DNA of 20,821 bases from NCBI GenBank assembly GCA_009922295.1, contig RFWA01000006.1:1-20821 (forward strand). The letters are read 5' to 3'. This document shows positions 1-6,576 of the stretch, one piece after another (position 1 is the first letter of the stretch; the number at the start of each line of letters is the position of its first letter). The translations under genes and the position numbers were made by a program. Source of the stretch: Betaproteobacteria bacterium (GTDB lineage Bacteria > Pseudomonadota > Gammaproteobacteria > Burkholderiales > Burkholderiaceae_C). The notes below the pieces were generated by a model, which ran no database searches, had not been told where the DNA came from, and saw only the letters and a program-made list of their open reading frames with translations.

Positions 1-501
1 ACCGTGATGCTGGTCAGCCACGACCGCGCCCTGCTGCGCGCCGTCTGCGACGAATTCTGGATGGTCTCGCGCGGCGGCGTCGCCCCGTTTGACGGCGACC
101 TGGACGACTACCAGCGCTATTTGCTGGACGAAGCCAAGCGCCAGCGCGAAGCTATCAAAGAGGCCAGCGCCGCGCCCAAAGCTGCCGTCAAGGCGCTTAC
201 CCCGACCACAAAGACCCAAGCGACCCCCTCGGCGGGCGCGAAGCCGGCACAATCTGCTGGCGCCGGCGTCACCTCGGTTGCTACCGCGCCCGGTGCCCGC
301 GCCCTCAAACGCCAGTTGGATGAAGTCGACAACCGTATGACCGTCCTTCAGTCCGAAAGCACCGCCCTAGAAGCGCGCCTCTGCACTCCCCTGCCCCCAA
401 TGGAGCTCGCCGAGTTGGGCAAACGGCTCAATCTGGTCAACGCCGAATTGCAGATATTGGAAGAACAGTGGCTCCAACTGTCAGAGGCTTTGACAGCGTG
501 A
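1..501 (+). CDS. yheS: ABC-F family ATPase, YheS-like, C-terminal fragment
   Basis: This is the 3' end of a gene that begins before the window. The reading frame is open from base 1 and ends at TGA 499-501. The first residues contain VSHDR, the switch (H-loop) histidine of an ABC ATPase, followed by an FDGDLDDYQRYLLD segment typical of the end of the second ATPase domain in ABC-F proteins of the YheS group. An Ala/Pro/Lys-rich linker of about 70 residues follows, then a heptad-like charged tail (roughly the last 65 residues) that looks like the C-terminal coiled coil found in Uup/YheS proteins. ABC-F proteins are soluble, lack membrane domains and act on the ribosome. Upstream domains (Walker A, signature, inter-domain linker) are outside the window. 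Uup is the main alternative; the EFW and FDGDLDDY wording favours YheS. Confidence 0.85.
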   Translation, partial: TVMLVSHDRALLRAVCDEFWMVSRGGVAPFDGDLDDYQRYLLDEAKRQREAIKEASAAPKAAVKALTPTTKTQATPSAGAKPAQSAGAGVTSVATAPGARALKRQLDEVDNRMTVLQSESTALEARLCTPLPPMELAELGKRLNLVNAELQILEEQWLQLSEALTA

Positions 502-797
502 AGCTGCGCCACGGATAAATTCCCAAGCTTTGGTGCAGATCGGAGCTGTCGATGCGATAGCGACGACTTCCGTCTAGTTTTTGCGCCGACGGCCCTTGCT
601 CGATGGCGGGTTTCACTGTGCCAATGGTGGCTACTCAATGCTTTTCAAAACCGCTAAAATCGGGTCAACGCAAGGGTCAGTTAGACGATCGCTGCACTCC
701 TAGGCTCAGGCGGGCCTCGTTCTTTTTTATACCTGCGGCGCGGTCAGCGCCAAGCTTGACGGTCGTGGCCATTCATCAATTTCCAACACTGAACCCG
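502..797. other. Intergenic region before the uppS-rmlA-rmlC module
   Basis: These 296 bases hold no convincing gene. The uppS frame stays open upstream to 603, but that extension is Arg/Ser/Pro-rich, has no resemblance to the prenyltransferase N-terminus and is best read as untranslated leader. A TTTTTTATAC stretch near 722-731 and TAAAAT at 655-660 are possible -10-like elements, but neither has a good -35 at the right spacing. An imperfect hairpin (504-511 with 531-538) follows the ABC-F stop but lacks a T tract. No JUMPstart/ops-type polysaccharide leader element is visible. Confidence 0.4.
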
Positions 798-1514
798 ATG
801 CCGCAACACATTGCCGTCATCATGGACGGCAACAGGCGTTGGGCCCAGCAGCGGTCATTGCCTGTTGCCATGGGTCATGCCAGCGGTGCGCGAAGAGTGC
901 GATCGCTGGTGCAGGCCTGTGCCGAGCGGGGCGTGGGCTACCTGACCTTATTTGCGTTCAGCACAGAAAACTGGAAACGTCCAGCCGATGAAGTGTCGGG
1001 CCTGATGGGCCTTCTGACGCTGTACCTGCAAAAAGAGGTTCGTGACATGATTGACCGCGGGGTTAGACTTCGGGTGATTGGCGACACCTCAGGCTTTAAC
1101 GCCCGCATCCAAATGCTGATCAGCGATGCCCAGGCCGCGACAGCGCACAACACGGCTATCACGCTCACCATTGCAGCCAACTACGGCGGCAGATGGGATC
1201 TACTGCAAGCCATGAAGGCTTGGCAGGCCTCTAACCCGGGTGCCCTCCCAGAGGCACTTACCGAGGCCGGCCTTGCCCCCTACCTCAGCACCGCCTATGC
1301 GCCTGAGCCCGATCTGCTCATACGGACTGGTGGCGAGGCCCGCATCAGCAATTTCATGCTGTGGCAGTTGGCCTACACCGAGCTGTTCTTCACCGATGTG
1401 CTATGGCCGGCGTTTGGCGAAACGCAGTTACAGCAGGCCATTGACTCCTACACCCAGAGAGACCGACGTTTTGGTGGTGGCCGCTCAGACAAACTTATCA
1501 AGGTCAACGCATGA
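798..1514 (+). CDS. uppS: UppS-like cis-prenyltransferase (isoprenyl transferase)
   Basis: 238 aa, full length for the family. Cis-prenyltransferases condense isopentenyl diphosphate units onto an allylic diphosphate to make a polyprenyl carrier for glycans. Visible motifs are [12 protein letters not shown] (residues 5-16, catalytic Asp10), GH at 26-27, [11 protein letters not shown] (52-62), [29 protein letters not shown] and the ending [10 protein letters not shown] then RDRRFGG. I start at ATG 798 because the family homology begins there; the longer frame from 603 encodes unrelated sequence. The stop overlaps the rmlA start by 4 bases (ATGA), so the two are probably translationally coupled. 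Oddity: residue 13 is Arg in MDGNRRWA, where E. coli-type UppS has Gly (MDGNGRWA). The location is not the usual pyrH-frr-uppS-cdsA cluster of proteobacteria, so this may be a second, polysaccharide-linked paralogue (inference). Confidence 0.9.
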   Translation: MPQHIAVIMDGNRRWAQQRSLPVAMGHASGARRVRSLVQACAERGVGYLTLFAFSTENWKRPADEVSGLMGLLTLYLQKEVRDMIDRGVRLRVIGDTSGFNARIQMLISDAQAATAHNTAITLTIAANYGGRWDLLQAMKAWQASNPGALPEALTEAGLAPYLSTAYAPEPDLLIRTGGEARISNFMLWQLAYTELFFTDVLWPAFGETQLQQAIDSYTQRDRRFGGGRSDKLIKVNA

Positions 1515-2386
1515 CAATACAACGAAAAGGCATCATCCTGGCCGGCGGCTCCGGCACGCGTCTCTACCCGGTAACACAAGCGGTGAGTAAGCAGCTGATG
1601 CCGGTTTATGACAAGCCGATGATTTACTACCCCTTGAGCACGCTGATGCTGGCCGGCATCCGGGAGGTGCTGGTGATCTCCACCCCGCAAGACACGCCGC
1701 GCTTTGCCGAGCTGCTGGGCGACGGCAGCCAGTGGGGCATGCACATTGAGTATGCGGTGCAGCCGAGCCCAGACGGCCTGGCGCAGGCTTTCATCATCGG
1801 CCGCGACTTTGTAGCGGACCAGCCCAGCGCACTGGTGCTAGGTGACAATATTTTCTATGGTCACGACCTCGTCAAGCAGTTGCAAAGCGCCAACGCCCAA
1901 ACCTCAGGCGCCACAGTGTTTGCCTACCATGTGCATGATCCGGAGCGCTATGGCGTGGTGGCCTTTGACGGGCAGCAGCGTGCTATCAGCATTGAAGAAA
2001 AACCTGCCCAACCCAAAAGCAATTACGCGGTGACCGGCCTGTATTTTTACGACCATCAGGTGTGCGACATTGCGGCCAGCATCAAGCCGTCTGCGCGTGG
2101 CGAGTTGGAGATTACTGATGTGAACCGACGCTACCTGGAGCTGGGTCAGCTGAATGTGGAGATCATGGGTCGCGGCTACGCTTGGCTCGACACAGGCACC
2201 CATGACAGCCTGCTGGAGGCCGCCAGCTTTATCGCCACCTTGCAAAAACGCCAGGGGCTGCAGGTGGCATGCCCCGAAGAAATTGCTTTTGGTCAACACT
2301 GGATCAATCCGGAGCAATTGCAAAAACTAGCAGCACCACTGGCCAAAAACGGTTATGGTAAATATTTGCTGGGTTTACTGAAGTAA
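1511..2386 (+). CDS. rfbA: Glucose-1-phosphate thymidylyltransferase RmlA
   Basis: 291 aa, the normal length. RmlA joins glucose-1-phosphate and dTTP to dTDP-glucose, the first step of dTDP-L-rhamnose synthesis in the cytoplasm. The nucleotide-binding signature [11 protein letters not shown] is at residues 12-22, followed by [19 protein letters not shown], the [15 protein letters not shown] substrate loop, [13 protein letters not shown] with its metal-binding Asp, [16 protein letters not shown] and the sugar-binding [13 protein letters not shown]. The start ATG overlaps the uppS stop by 4 bases. Three bases separate its stop from rmlC. The usual partners rmlB and rmlD do not flank it, so they must lie elsewhere if the pathway is complete. 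A homologue acting on another sugar phosphate is possible, but the motif set is that of classical RmlA. Confidence 0.96.
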   Translation: MTIQRKGIILAGGSGTRLYPVTQAVSKQLMPVYDKPMIYYPLSTLMLAGIREVLVISTPQDTPRFAELLGDGSQWGMHIEYAVQPSPDGLAQAFIIGRDFVADQPSALVLGDNIFYGHDLVKQLQSANAQTSGATVFAYHVHDPERYGVVAFDGQQRAISIEEKPAQPKSNYAVTGLYFYDHQVCDIAASIKPSARGELEITDVNRRYLELGQLNVEIMGRGYAWLDTGTHDSLLEAASFIATLQKRQGLQVACPEEIAFGQHWINPEQLQKLAAPLAKNGYGKYLLGLLK

Positions 2387-2389
2387 GCC

Positions 2390-2941
2390 ATGCCTTACAC
2401 CGTTACCCCCACCGCCCTGCCTGGCGTGCTGATCTTGGAGCCCAAGGTGTTTGGCGATGCGCGCGGTTTCTTTTTTGAGAGCTTCAACGCGCGCGACTTT
2501 GCACATTGCACCGGGCTGGATGTACAGTTTGTGCAAGACAACCACAGCAAGTCAGCCAAGGGTGTGCTGCGTGGCCTGCACTACCAGATTAAGCACCCAC
2601 AGGGCAAACTGGTGCGGGTAACCCAGGGCGTGGTGTTTGATGTAGTGGTAGACCTGCGCCGCAGCTCACCCCACTTTGGCCAGTGGGTTGGCGTGCAACT
2701 AAGCGCCGACAACCACCGGCAACTGTGGGTGCCACCGGGCTTTGCCCACGGCTTTGTGGTGACCAGCGAGAGTGCCGAGTTTTTGTACAAGACCACCGAC
2801 TACTGGTACCCCGAACACGAGCGCAGCCTGCGCTGGAACGACCCCACAGTAGGCGTGCACTGGCCGCTGCAATCCACCCCCCAACTGGCCGCCAAAGATG
2901 CGGCTGGCAAGCTGCTGGCGGACGCGGACGTGTTTGAGTGA
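2390..2941 (+). CDS. rfbC: dTDP-4-dehydrorhamnose 3,5-epimerase RmlC
   Basis: 183 aa, the usual length for this cupin epimerase, which inverts C3 and C5 of dTDP-4-keto-6-deoxyglucose in dTDP-L-rhamnose synthesis. Recognisable segments are RGFFFESFNARDF (25-37), FVQDNHSKSAKGVLRGLHYQ (47-66) with the catalytic base His64, GKLVRVTQGVVFDVVVDLR, WVPPGFAHGFVV (113-124), EFLYKTTDYWYPEHE with the active-site Tyr region at 133-140, and LRWNDP. It follows rmlA after three bases and is clearly in the same transcript. Nothing appears truncated. The transcript probably ends in the 66 bases before ccdA, although I see no clear terminator there. Confidence 0.96.
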   Translation: MPYTVTPTALPGVLILEPKVFGDARGFFFESFNARDFAHCTGLDVQFVQDNHSKSAKGVLRGLHYQIKHPQGKLVRVTQGVVFDVVVDLRRSSPHFGQWVGVQLSADNHRQLWVPPGFAHGFVVTSESAEFLYKTTDYWYPEHERSLRWNDPTVGVHWPLQSTPQLAAKDAAGKLLADADVFE

Positions 2942-2946
2942 GTCCC

Positions 2947-2973
2947 TTGGTAGATTGGTTTCGTGCGTATAAA
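2947..2973 (+). promoter_or_regulatory. Putative promoter of the ccdAB-like operon
   Basis: A -10-like TATAAA lies at 2968-2973. A weak -35 candidate TTGGTA is at 2947-2952, giving a short 15-base spacer. Transcription would begin near 2980, about 28 bases before the ccdA ATG at 3008, which fits an ordinary leader. The -10 element sits inside the inverted-repeat cluster, as expected if the antitoxin represses its own promoter. The match is suggestive only. Confidence 0.4.
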
Positions 2974-2996
2974 CTATGCACATCATCTTGTACGCA
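2964..2996. promoter_or_regulatory. Candidate CcdA/CcdB autoregulatory operator (three half-sites)
   Basis: Three related hexamers lie in front of ccdA: TGCGTA at 2964-2969, the inverted TATGCA at 2975-2980, and the inverted TACGCA at 2991-2996, which is the exact reverse complement of the first. The first two form an imperfect palindrome (2963-2981, six of seven arm bases paired) whose half-site centres are 11 bases apart, about one helical turn. They surround the -10 element. Type II antitoxins of the CcdA family repress their own operons, so an operator is expected here; the assignment is inference. Confidence 0.4.
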
Positions 2997-3007
2997 TGAG
3001 ATCCAAA

Positions 3008-3280
3008 ATGCCAATCACTGACACAACCGCACCCGAGCCGAGAGTCAAAACGGGCCGCGCGACAAAACGCGCCACCAACCTGAGCTTGAGCGCTGACGTG
3101 CTGGAAGCCGCCAAGCGTCTGCAGATCAATGTATCGCAGGTATGCGACAGCCACCTCCGTGCTGTCGTACGGCAAGAACAAGAGCGGCGGTGGCGTCAGG
3201 AGCATGGCGACTTCATTTCAGCGTACAACGCAACCATAGAAGCAGAAGGGCTGCCGCTGGATCAATGGAGAAGCTTTTGA
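3008..3280 (+). CDS. ccdA: Type II antitoxin of the CcdA family
   Basis: 90 aa. CcdA antitoxins bind DNA as dimers through an N-terminal ribbon-helix-helix and neutralise CcdB with a flexible C-terminus. Here a basic N-terminus (TGRATKRATNLSLSADVLEAAK, beta strand plus helix, about residues 15-36) precedes NVSQVCDSHLRAVVRQEQERRW, and the C-terminus carries the family hallmark FISAYNATIEAEGLPLDQWRSF. I chose ATG 3008 because a GAG lies eight bases upstream and the position suits the promoter; ATG 2996 and GTG 2963 in the same frame lack a ribosome site, and 2963 overlaps the operator-like repeat. The stop overlaps the ccdB start (TGATG), the typical coupled antitoxin-toxin arrangement. The pair is probably a chromosomal module, since the neighbours are housekeeping genes. 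Confidence 0.93.
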   Translation: MPITDTTAPEPRVKTGRATKRATNLSLSADVLEAAKRLQINVSQVCDSHLRAVVRQEQERRWRQEHGDFISAYNATIEAEGLPLDQWRSF

Positions 3281-3597
3281 TGGCACGCTTCGACGTTCAC
3301 GCCAATCCAGGTGCATCGGCAGGGTCGACGCCCTACCTTCTGGATGTGCAAAGCGACCTCCTCGACGGCTTGGACAGCCGCATGGTGATACCGCTGCGGC
3401 ATGTGGCGCAGTTTGCCAAGGTCAAGCTCCCCAGCCGGCTGATGCCGGTATTGAGAGTCGGTGACGAGGACTACCTGCTGGAGACACCCAAAATGGGGGC
3501 AGTCCCAAGGCGCATCCTGAAAGCACCAGTGGCATCCTTGCGCCACGAGCAGACTCAAATCACCGTCGCCCTCGATTTCCTGTTCCAGGGCTACTAA
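3280..3597 (+). CDS. ccdB: Type II toxin of the CcdB family
   Basis: 105 aa, close to the 101 aa of the F-plasmid toxin. CcdB poisons DNA gyrase and is blocked by CcdA. Family features are LDVQSDLLDGLDSRMVIPL (about residues 21-39), KVKLPSRLMPVLRVGDEDYLLETPKMGAVP, LRHEQTQITVALDFLFQGY at the end. GGAG at 3267-3270 is nine bases before ATG 3280, supporting this start; an in-frame ATG at 3265 would add five residues but would include that ribosome site. F-plasmid CcdB ends W-G-I, residues needed for gyrase poisoning; this protein ends Q-G-Y, keeping only the Gly. It may therefore be weakly toxic, act differently, or belong to a chromosomal subfamily with other contacts. The stop is only 13 bases before dapC. 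Confidence 0.9.
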   Translation: MARFDVHANPGASAGSTPYLLDVQSDLLDGLDSRMVIPLRHVAQFAKVKLPSRLMPVLRVGDEDYLLETPKMGAVPRRILKAPVASLRHEQTQITVALDFLFQGY

Positions 3598-3610
3598 CGC
3601 CCAACACCCC

Positions 3611-4822
3611 ATGAACCCCCTGCTCACCAAACTTCACCCCTACCCTTTTGAGCGCCTGCGCCAGCTGTTTGCCGGCACGGTGCCCAACCCGGCTTACTCG
3701 CCGATCAGCCTGGGCATGGGTGAGCCCAAACATGCCACGCCGCACTTTATCCAGCAGGCAATGGTGGACGCCATCTACAGCACACCCAGCGGCCTGGCGG
3801 CCTACCCGGCCACCGCGGGCGAGCCCAAACTGCGCGAGGCCTGCTGCCAGTGGCTGCAGCGCCGCTACGGCCTGAGCCTGAACCCGGCCACACAGGTTCT
3901 GCCGGTGAACGGCTCGCGCGAGGCGCTGTTTGCCCTGGCGCAGACCGTGGTGACGCCCTCGCCCACCGGCCAGGCGGCACCGCTGGTGGTTTGCCCCAAC
4001 CCCTTCTACCAAATCTACGAAGGCGCAGCGCTGCTGGCCGGGGCTGAGCCCTACTTTGTGGCCAGCGACCCAGCGCGCAACTTTGCGGCCGACTGGGACA
4101 GCGTGCCTGAGGCGGTCTGGGCCCGCACCCAGCTGCTGTTTGTTTGCTCCCCCGGCAACCCGACAGGCGCGGTGATGCCCCTGGCGGAGTGGCAGAAGCT
4201 GTTTGCCTTGAGCGACCGCTACGGCTTTGTGATCGCCTCGGACGAGTGCTACAGCGAGATTTATTTCCGCGCCGAGCCGCCGCTGGGCGGCCTGGAAGCA
4301 GCAGCGCAACTGGGCCGGGCCGATTTCAAAAACCTGATCGCCTTCACCAGCCTGTCCAAGCGCAGCAACGTGCCGGGCATGCGCAGCGGCTTTGTGGCGG
4401 GCGATGCGGCGCTGATCAAACCGTTTTTGCTGTACCGAACCTACCATGGCAGCGCCATGAGCCCAGTGGTGCAGAGCGCCAGCATTGCCGCATGGGGCGA
4501 CGAGGCACATGTGGTGGACAACCGAGCCCAGTACCGCAGCAAGTTTGCCCAGGTCACGCCGATACTGGCCGAGGTGCTGGACGTGGCCCTGCCCGATGCC
4601 GGCTTTTACCTGTGGGCCCGGGTACAGGGCGACGACGCGGCTTTTGCGCGTGAGCTGCACGCTCTTTACAATGTGACGGTTTTGCCCGGCTCCTACCTGG
4701 CCCGCGATGGCCAGGGCGGCAACCCAGGGTCGCAGCGTATTCGCATGGCCCTGGTGGCCGAGACCGCCGAATGCGTGGAAGCGGCCCAGCGCATTGTCCA
4801 ATTTGTCACATCCAGAACCTGA
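3611..4822 (+). CDS. dapC: Succinyldiaminopimelate transaminase DapC
   Basis: 403 aa fold-type I PLP aminotransferase. DapC converts N-succinyl-2-amino-6-ketopimelate to N-succinyl-diaminopimelate with glutamate, in the succinylase branch of lysine and meso-diaminopimelate synthesis. Signatures are [13 protein letters not shown] (32-44), [11 protein letters not shown] (97-107), [26 protein letters not shown] with Asn183, [12 protein letters not shown] with the PLP-pyridine Asp211, and [15 protein letters not shown] with the PLP lysine Lys250. Near the C-terminus [10 protein letters not shown] supplies the carboxylate-binding Arg. Family resemblance alone could also fit other aminotransferases, but adjacency to dapD, 14 bases downstream, makes DapC the best call. 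The start has no evident Shine-Dalgarno sequence and sits 13 bases after ccdB, so transcription from the toxin-antitoxin promoter is possible. Confidence 0.92.
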   Translation: MNPLLTKLHPYPFERLRQLFAGTVPNPAYSPISLGMGEPKHATPHFIQQAMVDAIYSTPSGLAAYPATAGEPKLREACCQWLQRRYGLSLNPATQVLPVNGSREALFALAQTVVTPSPTGQAAPLVVCPNPFYQIYEGAALLAGAEPYFVASDPARNFAADWDSVPEAVWARTQLLFVCSPGNPTGAVMPLAEWQKLFALSDRYGFVIASDECYSEIYFRAEPPLGGLEAAAQLGRADFKNLIAFTSLSKRSNVPGMRSGFVAGDAALIKPFLLYRTYHGSAMSPVVQSASIAAWGDEAHVVDNRAQYRSKFAQVTPILAEVLDVALPDAGFYLWARVQGDDAAFARELHALYNVTVLPGSYLARDGQGGNPGSQRIRMALVAETAECVEAAQRIVQFVTSRT

Positions 4823-4836
4823 AAGAAGAATCCGAC

Positions 4837-5661
4837 ATGACCCAAGCCCTGCAAGCCACCCTGGACGCCGCGTGGGAAGACCGCGCCAACTTTTCGCCCA
4901 AGTCCGCGCCGCCCGAGATCGTGGCCGCAGTCGAACACGTGATCGCCGAGCTCAACGGCGGGCGTCTGCGGGTGGCTACCCGTGACGGCGTGGGCCAGTG
5001 GACCACGCACCAGTGGATCAAAAAAGCTGTTCTGCTGAGCTTTAGGCTCAAGGACAACGCCATCATGCGCGCTGGCGACCTGGGCTTTTTTGATAAGGTG
5101 CCGACCAAGTTCTCGCACCTGGACGAGGCCGCCATGAAGGCCAGCGGCGTGCGCGTGGTGCCCCCAGCCGTGGCTCGGCGCGGCAGCTACCTGGCCAAGG
5201 GCGTGATCTTGATGCCGTCTTATGTGAACATTGGCGCCTATGTGGACGAGGGAACCATGGTGGACACCTGGGCCACCGTGGGCTCCTGCGCCCAGATTGG
5301 CAAGAACGTGCACCTGAGTGGCGGCGTGGGCATTGGCGGTGTGTTGGAGCCCATGCAGGCCGGCCCCACCATCATTGAAGACAACTGCTTCATCGGCGCC
5401 CGCTCCGAGGTGGTGGAAGGGGTGATCATTGAAGAAAACTCGGTGATCTCGATGGGCGTGTACATCGGCCAGAGCACCCCGATTTACGACCGCGCCACCG
5501 GCACCGTGACCTACGGCCGCGTGCCCGCCGGCTCAGTGGTGATCAGTGGCAGCATGCCCAAAGACGGCGGCAAATACAGCCTGTACGCCGCCATCATCGT
5601 CAAACGCGTCGACGCCCAGACCCGCGCCAAGACCAGCCTGAACGACCTGCTGCGGGATTGA
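4837..5661 (+). CDS. dapD: Tetrahydrodipicolinate N-succinyltransferase DapD
   Basis: 274 aa, exactly the size usual for proteobacterial DapD. It transfers succinyl from succinyl-CoA to 2,3,4,5-tetrahydropyridine-2,6-dicarboxylate; DapC then aminates the product. The N-terminal part ([16 protein letters not shown], then [25 protein letters not shown]) is the helical domain. From about residue 110 the protein shows hexapeptide repeats of a left-handed beta-helix: [72 protein letters not shown] 4837 is used because the family sequence begins there and GAAAGAAGAA lies just upstream; the frame extends to 4771 inside dapC without homology. prmB begins on the base after its stop. Confidence 0.97.
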   Translation: MTQALQATLDAAWEDRANFSPKSAPPEIVAAVEHVIAELNGGRLRVATRDGVGQWTTHQWIKKAVLLSFRLKDNAIMRAGDLGFFDKVPTKFSHLDEAAMKASGVRVVPPAVARRGSYLAKGVILMPSYVNIGAYVDEGTMVDTWATVGSCAQIGKNVHLSGGVGIGGVLEPMQAGPTIIEDNCFIGARSEVVEGVIIEENSVISMGVYIGQSTPIYDRATGTVTYGRVPAGSVVISGSMPKDGGKYSLYAAIIVKRVDAQTRAKTSLNDLLRD

Positions 5662-6576
5662 GTGACCCTGCTCGAACTGATCACCCAAAGCGCCTGCCAG
5701 CTCGACGCCGCCGGGGTGGCCTTTGGGCATGGCACCGACAACGCGTTTGACGAGGCGGCCTGGCTGGTGCTATGGCGCCTGGGCCTGCCGCTGGACACCC
5801 CCTTGGACGACCCCGCCACCAGCCCGGATTCCAAGGAAAATCAGCCTGTAAGCCTTGTGCAGCAAGGCGAGGTTGCTATGCTTTTAGAAGCACGCATCAG
5901 CAGCAGGCAACCGGCCGCCTACCTCACGCACGAGGCCTGGCTGATGGGCGTACCGTTTTATGTCGACGAGCGCGCCATCGTGCCGCGCTCGCTGATTGCT
6001 GAGTTGCTGATGGATGAGTCCCTGGACTACTGGCTGGGCCAGGACACCCGCCGCGCGCTGGACCTGTGCACCGGCAACGGCAGCCTGGCAGTGCTGGCGG
6101 CTATGGTCTGGCCTGAGCTGGCCGTGGACGCCTCCGACCTGTCGCCCGACGCGCTGGCAGTGGCCCGCATCAATGTGGACAAGCACGGTCTGCAGGGGCG
6201 CATCAGGCTGCTGAGCTCAGACGGCCTGGCCCAGGTGCACGGGCCCTATGACCTGATTCTGTGCAACCCACCCTACGTCAACGCCGCCAGCATGGCAGCC
6301 TTGCCACCAGAATTCAAGGCCGAACCTACCATAGCGCTGGATGGCAATCAGGCGGGCAGCGCCGATGGCATGGACTTTGTGCGCAGCCTGCTGGCCCAGG
6401 CACCGGCCCATATGACGCCCGGTGCCGTGCTGCTGCTGGAAATCGGCAATGAACGCGAGCACTTTGAAGCAGCCTTCCCCCAGTTGGAGCCGGTCTGGCT
6501 AGCCACCAGCGCCGGCGAAGACCAAGTGCTGCTGCTGACGCGTGAAGCTCTACAGTCGTTAGCCGCTGAAAATTAG
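5662..6576 (+). CDS. prmB: Ribosomal protein L3 glutamine N5-methyltransferase PrmB
   Basis: 304 aa SAM-dependent methyltransferase that modifies a glutamine of ribosomal protein L3. The start is GTG at 5662, directly abutting the dapD stop. FGHGTDNAFDEAAWLV (21-36) matches the PrmB N-terminal domain, PAAYLTHEAWLMGVPFYVDERAIVPRS (84-110) links to the Rossmann domain, DLCTGNG (134-140) is the SAM-binding loop, and NPPYVNAASMAALPPEF carries the catalytic NPPY (202-205) with the PrmB-type extension rather than that of PrmC. Between the domains, residues about 52-77 differ from the E. coli sequence as I recall it, are about eight residues longer and are encoded by a repeat-like DNA segment (5832-5892), an apparent in-frame insertion. 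The 3' end overlaps the convergent kinase gene by 4 bases. Confidence 0.93.
   Translation: MTLLELITQSACQLDAAGVAFGHGTDNAFDEAAWLVLWRLGLPLDTPLDDPATSPDSKENQPVSLVQQGEVAMLLEARISSRQPAAYLTHEAWLMGVPFYVDERAIVPRSLIAELLMDESLDYWLGQDTRRALDLCTGNGSLAVLAAMVWPELAVDASDLSPDALAVARINVDKHGLQGRIRLLSSDGLAQVHGPYDLILCNPPYVNAASMAALPPEFKAEPTIALDGNQAGSADGMDFVRSLLAQAPAHMTPGAVLLLEIGNEREHFEAAFPQLEPVWLATSAGEDQVLLLTREALQSLAAEN
5832..5892 (+). repeat. Comamonadaceae-type palindromic repeat copy inside prmB
   Basis: The segment reads AAGG, then AATCAGCCT, GCCTTG and CAAGGC as inverted arms, then GGTTGCTATGC ending TTTAGAAGC. It follows the same order of blocks as the segment at 12048-12106 read on the minus strand: AAGG, TC-G-CT, an inverted pair around a GC-rich hairpin, GGTTG, a GCTA block and an A/T-rich end in AGC. 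I recall abundant elements of this form (AATCAGCCT, AGCCC hairpin, AGCTAT/ATAGC palindrome) in Rhodoferax and Polaromonas genomes. Its translation is a stretch of PrmB that does not match the family, consistent with insertion. Assigned by eye only. Confidence 0.5.

Noticed and set aside
504..538. Imperfect hairpin (CTGCGCCA with TGGTGCAG) just after the ABC-F gene.
   Set aside because: One mismatch, a long loop and no T tract; not good enough to call a terminator.
3560..4801. Long minus-strand open frame of 413 codons opposite dapC.
   Set aside because: It is the antisense shadow of dapC in GC-rich DNA. Its translation is rich in His, Gly, Arg and Ala, with no recognisable motif, while the plus strand has complete aminotransferase signatures.
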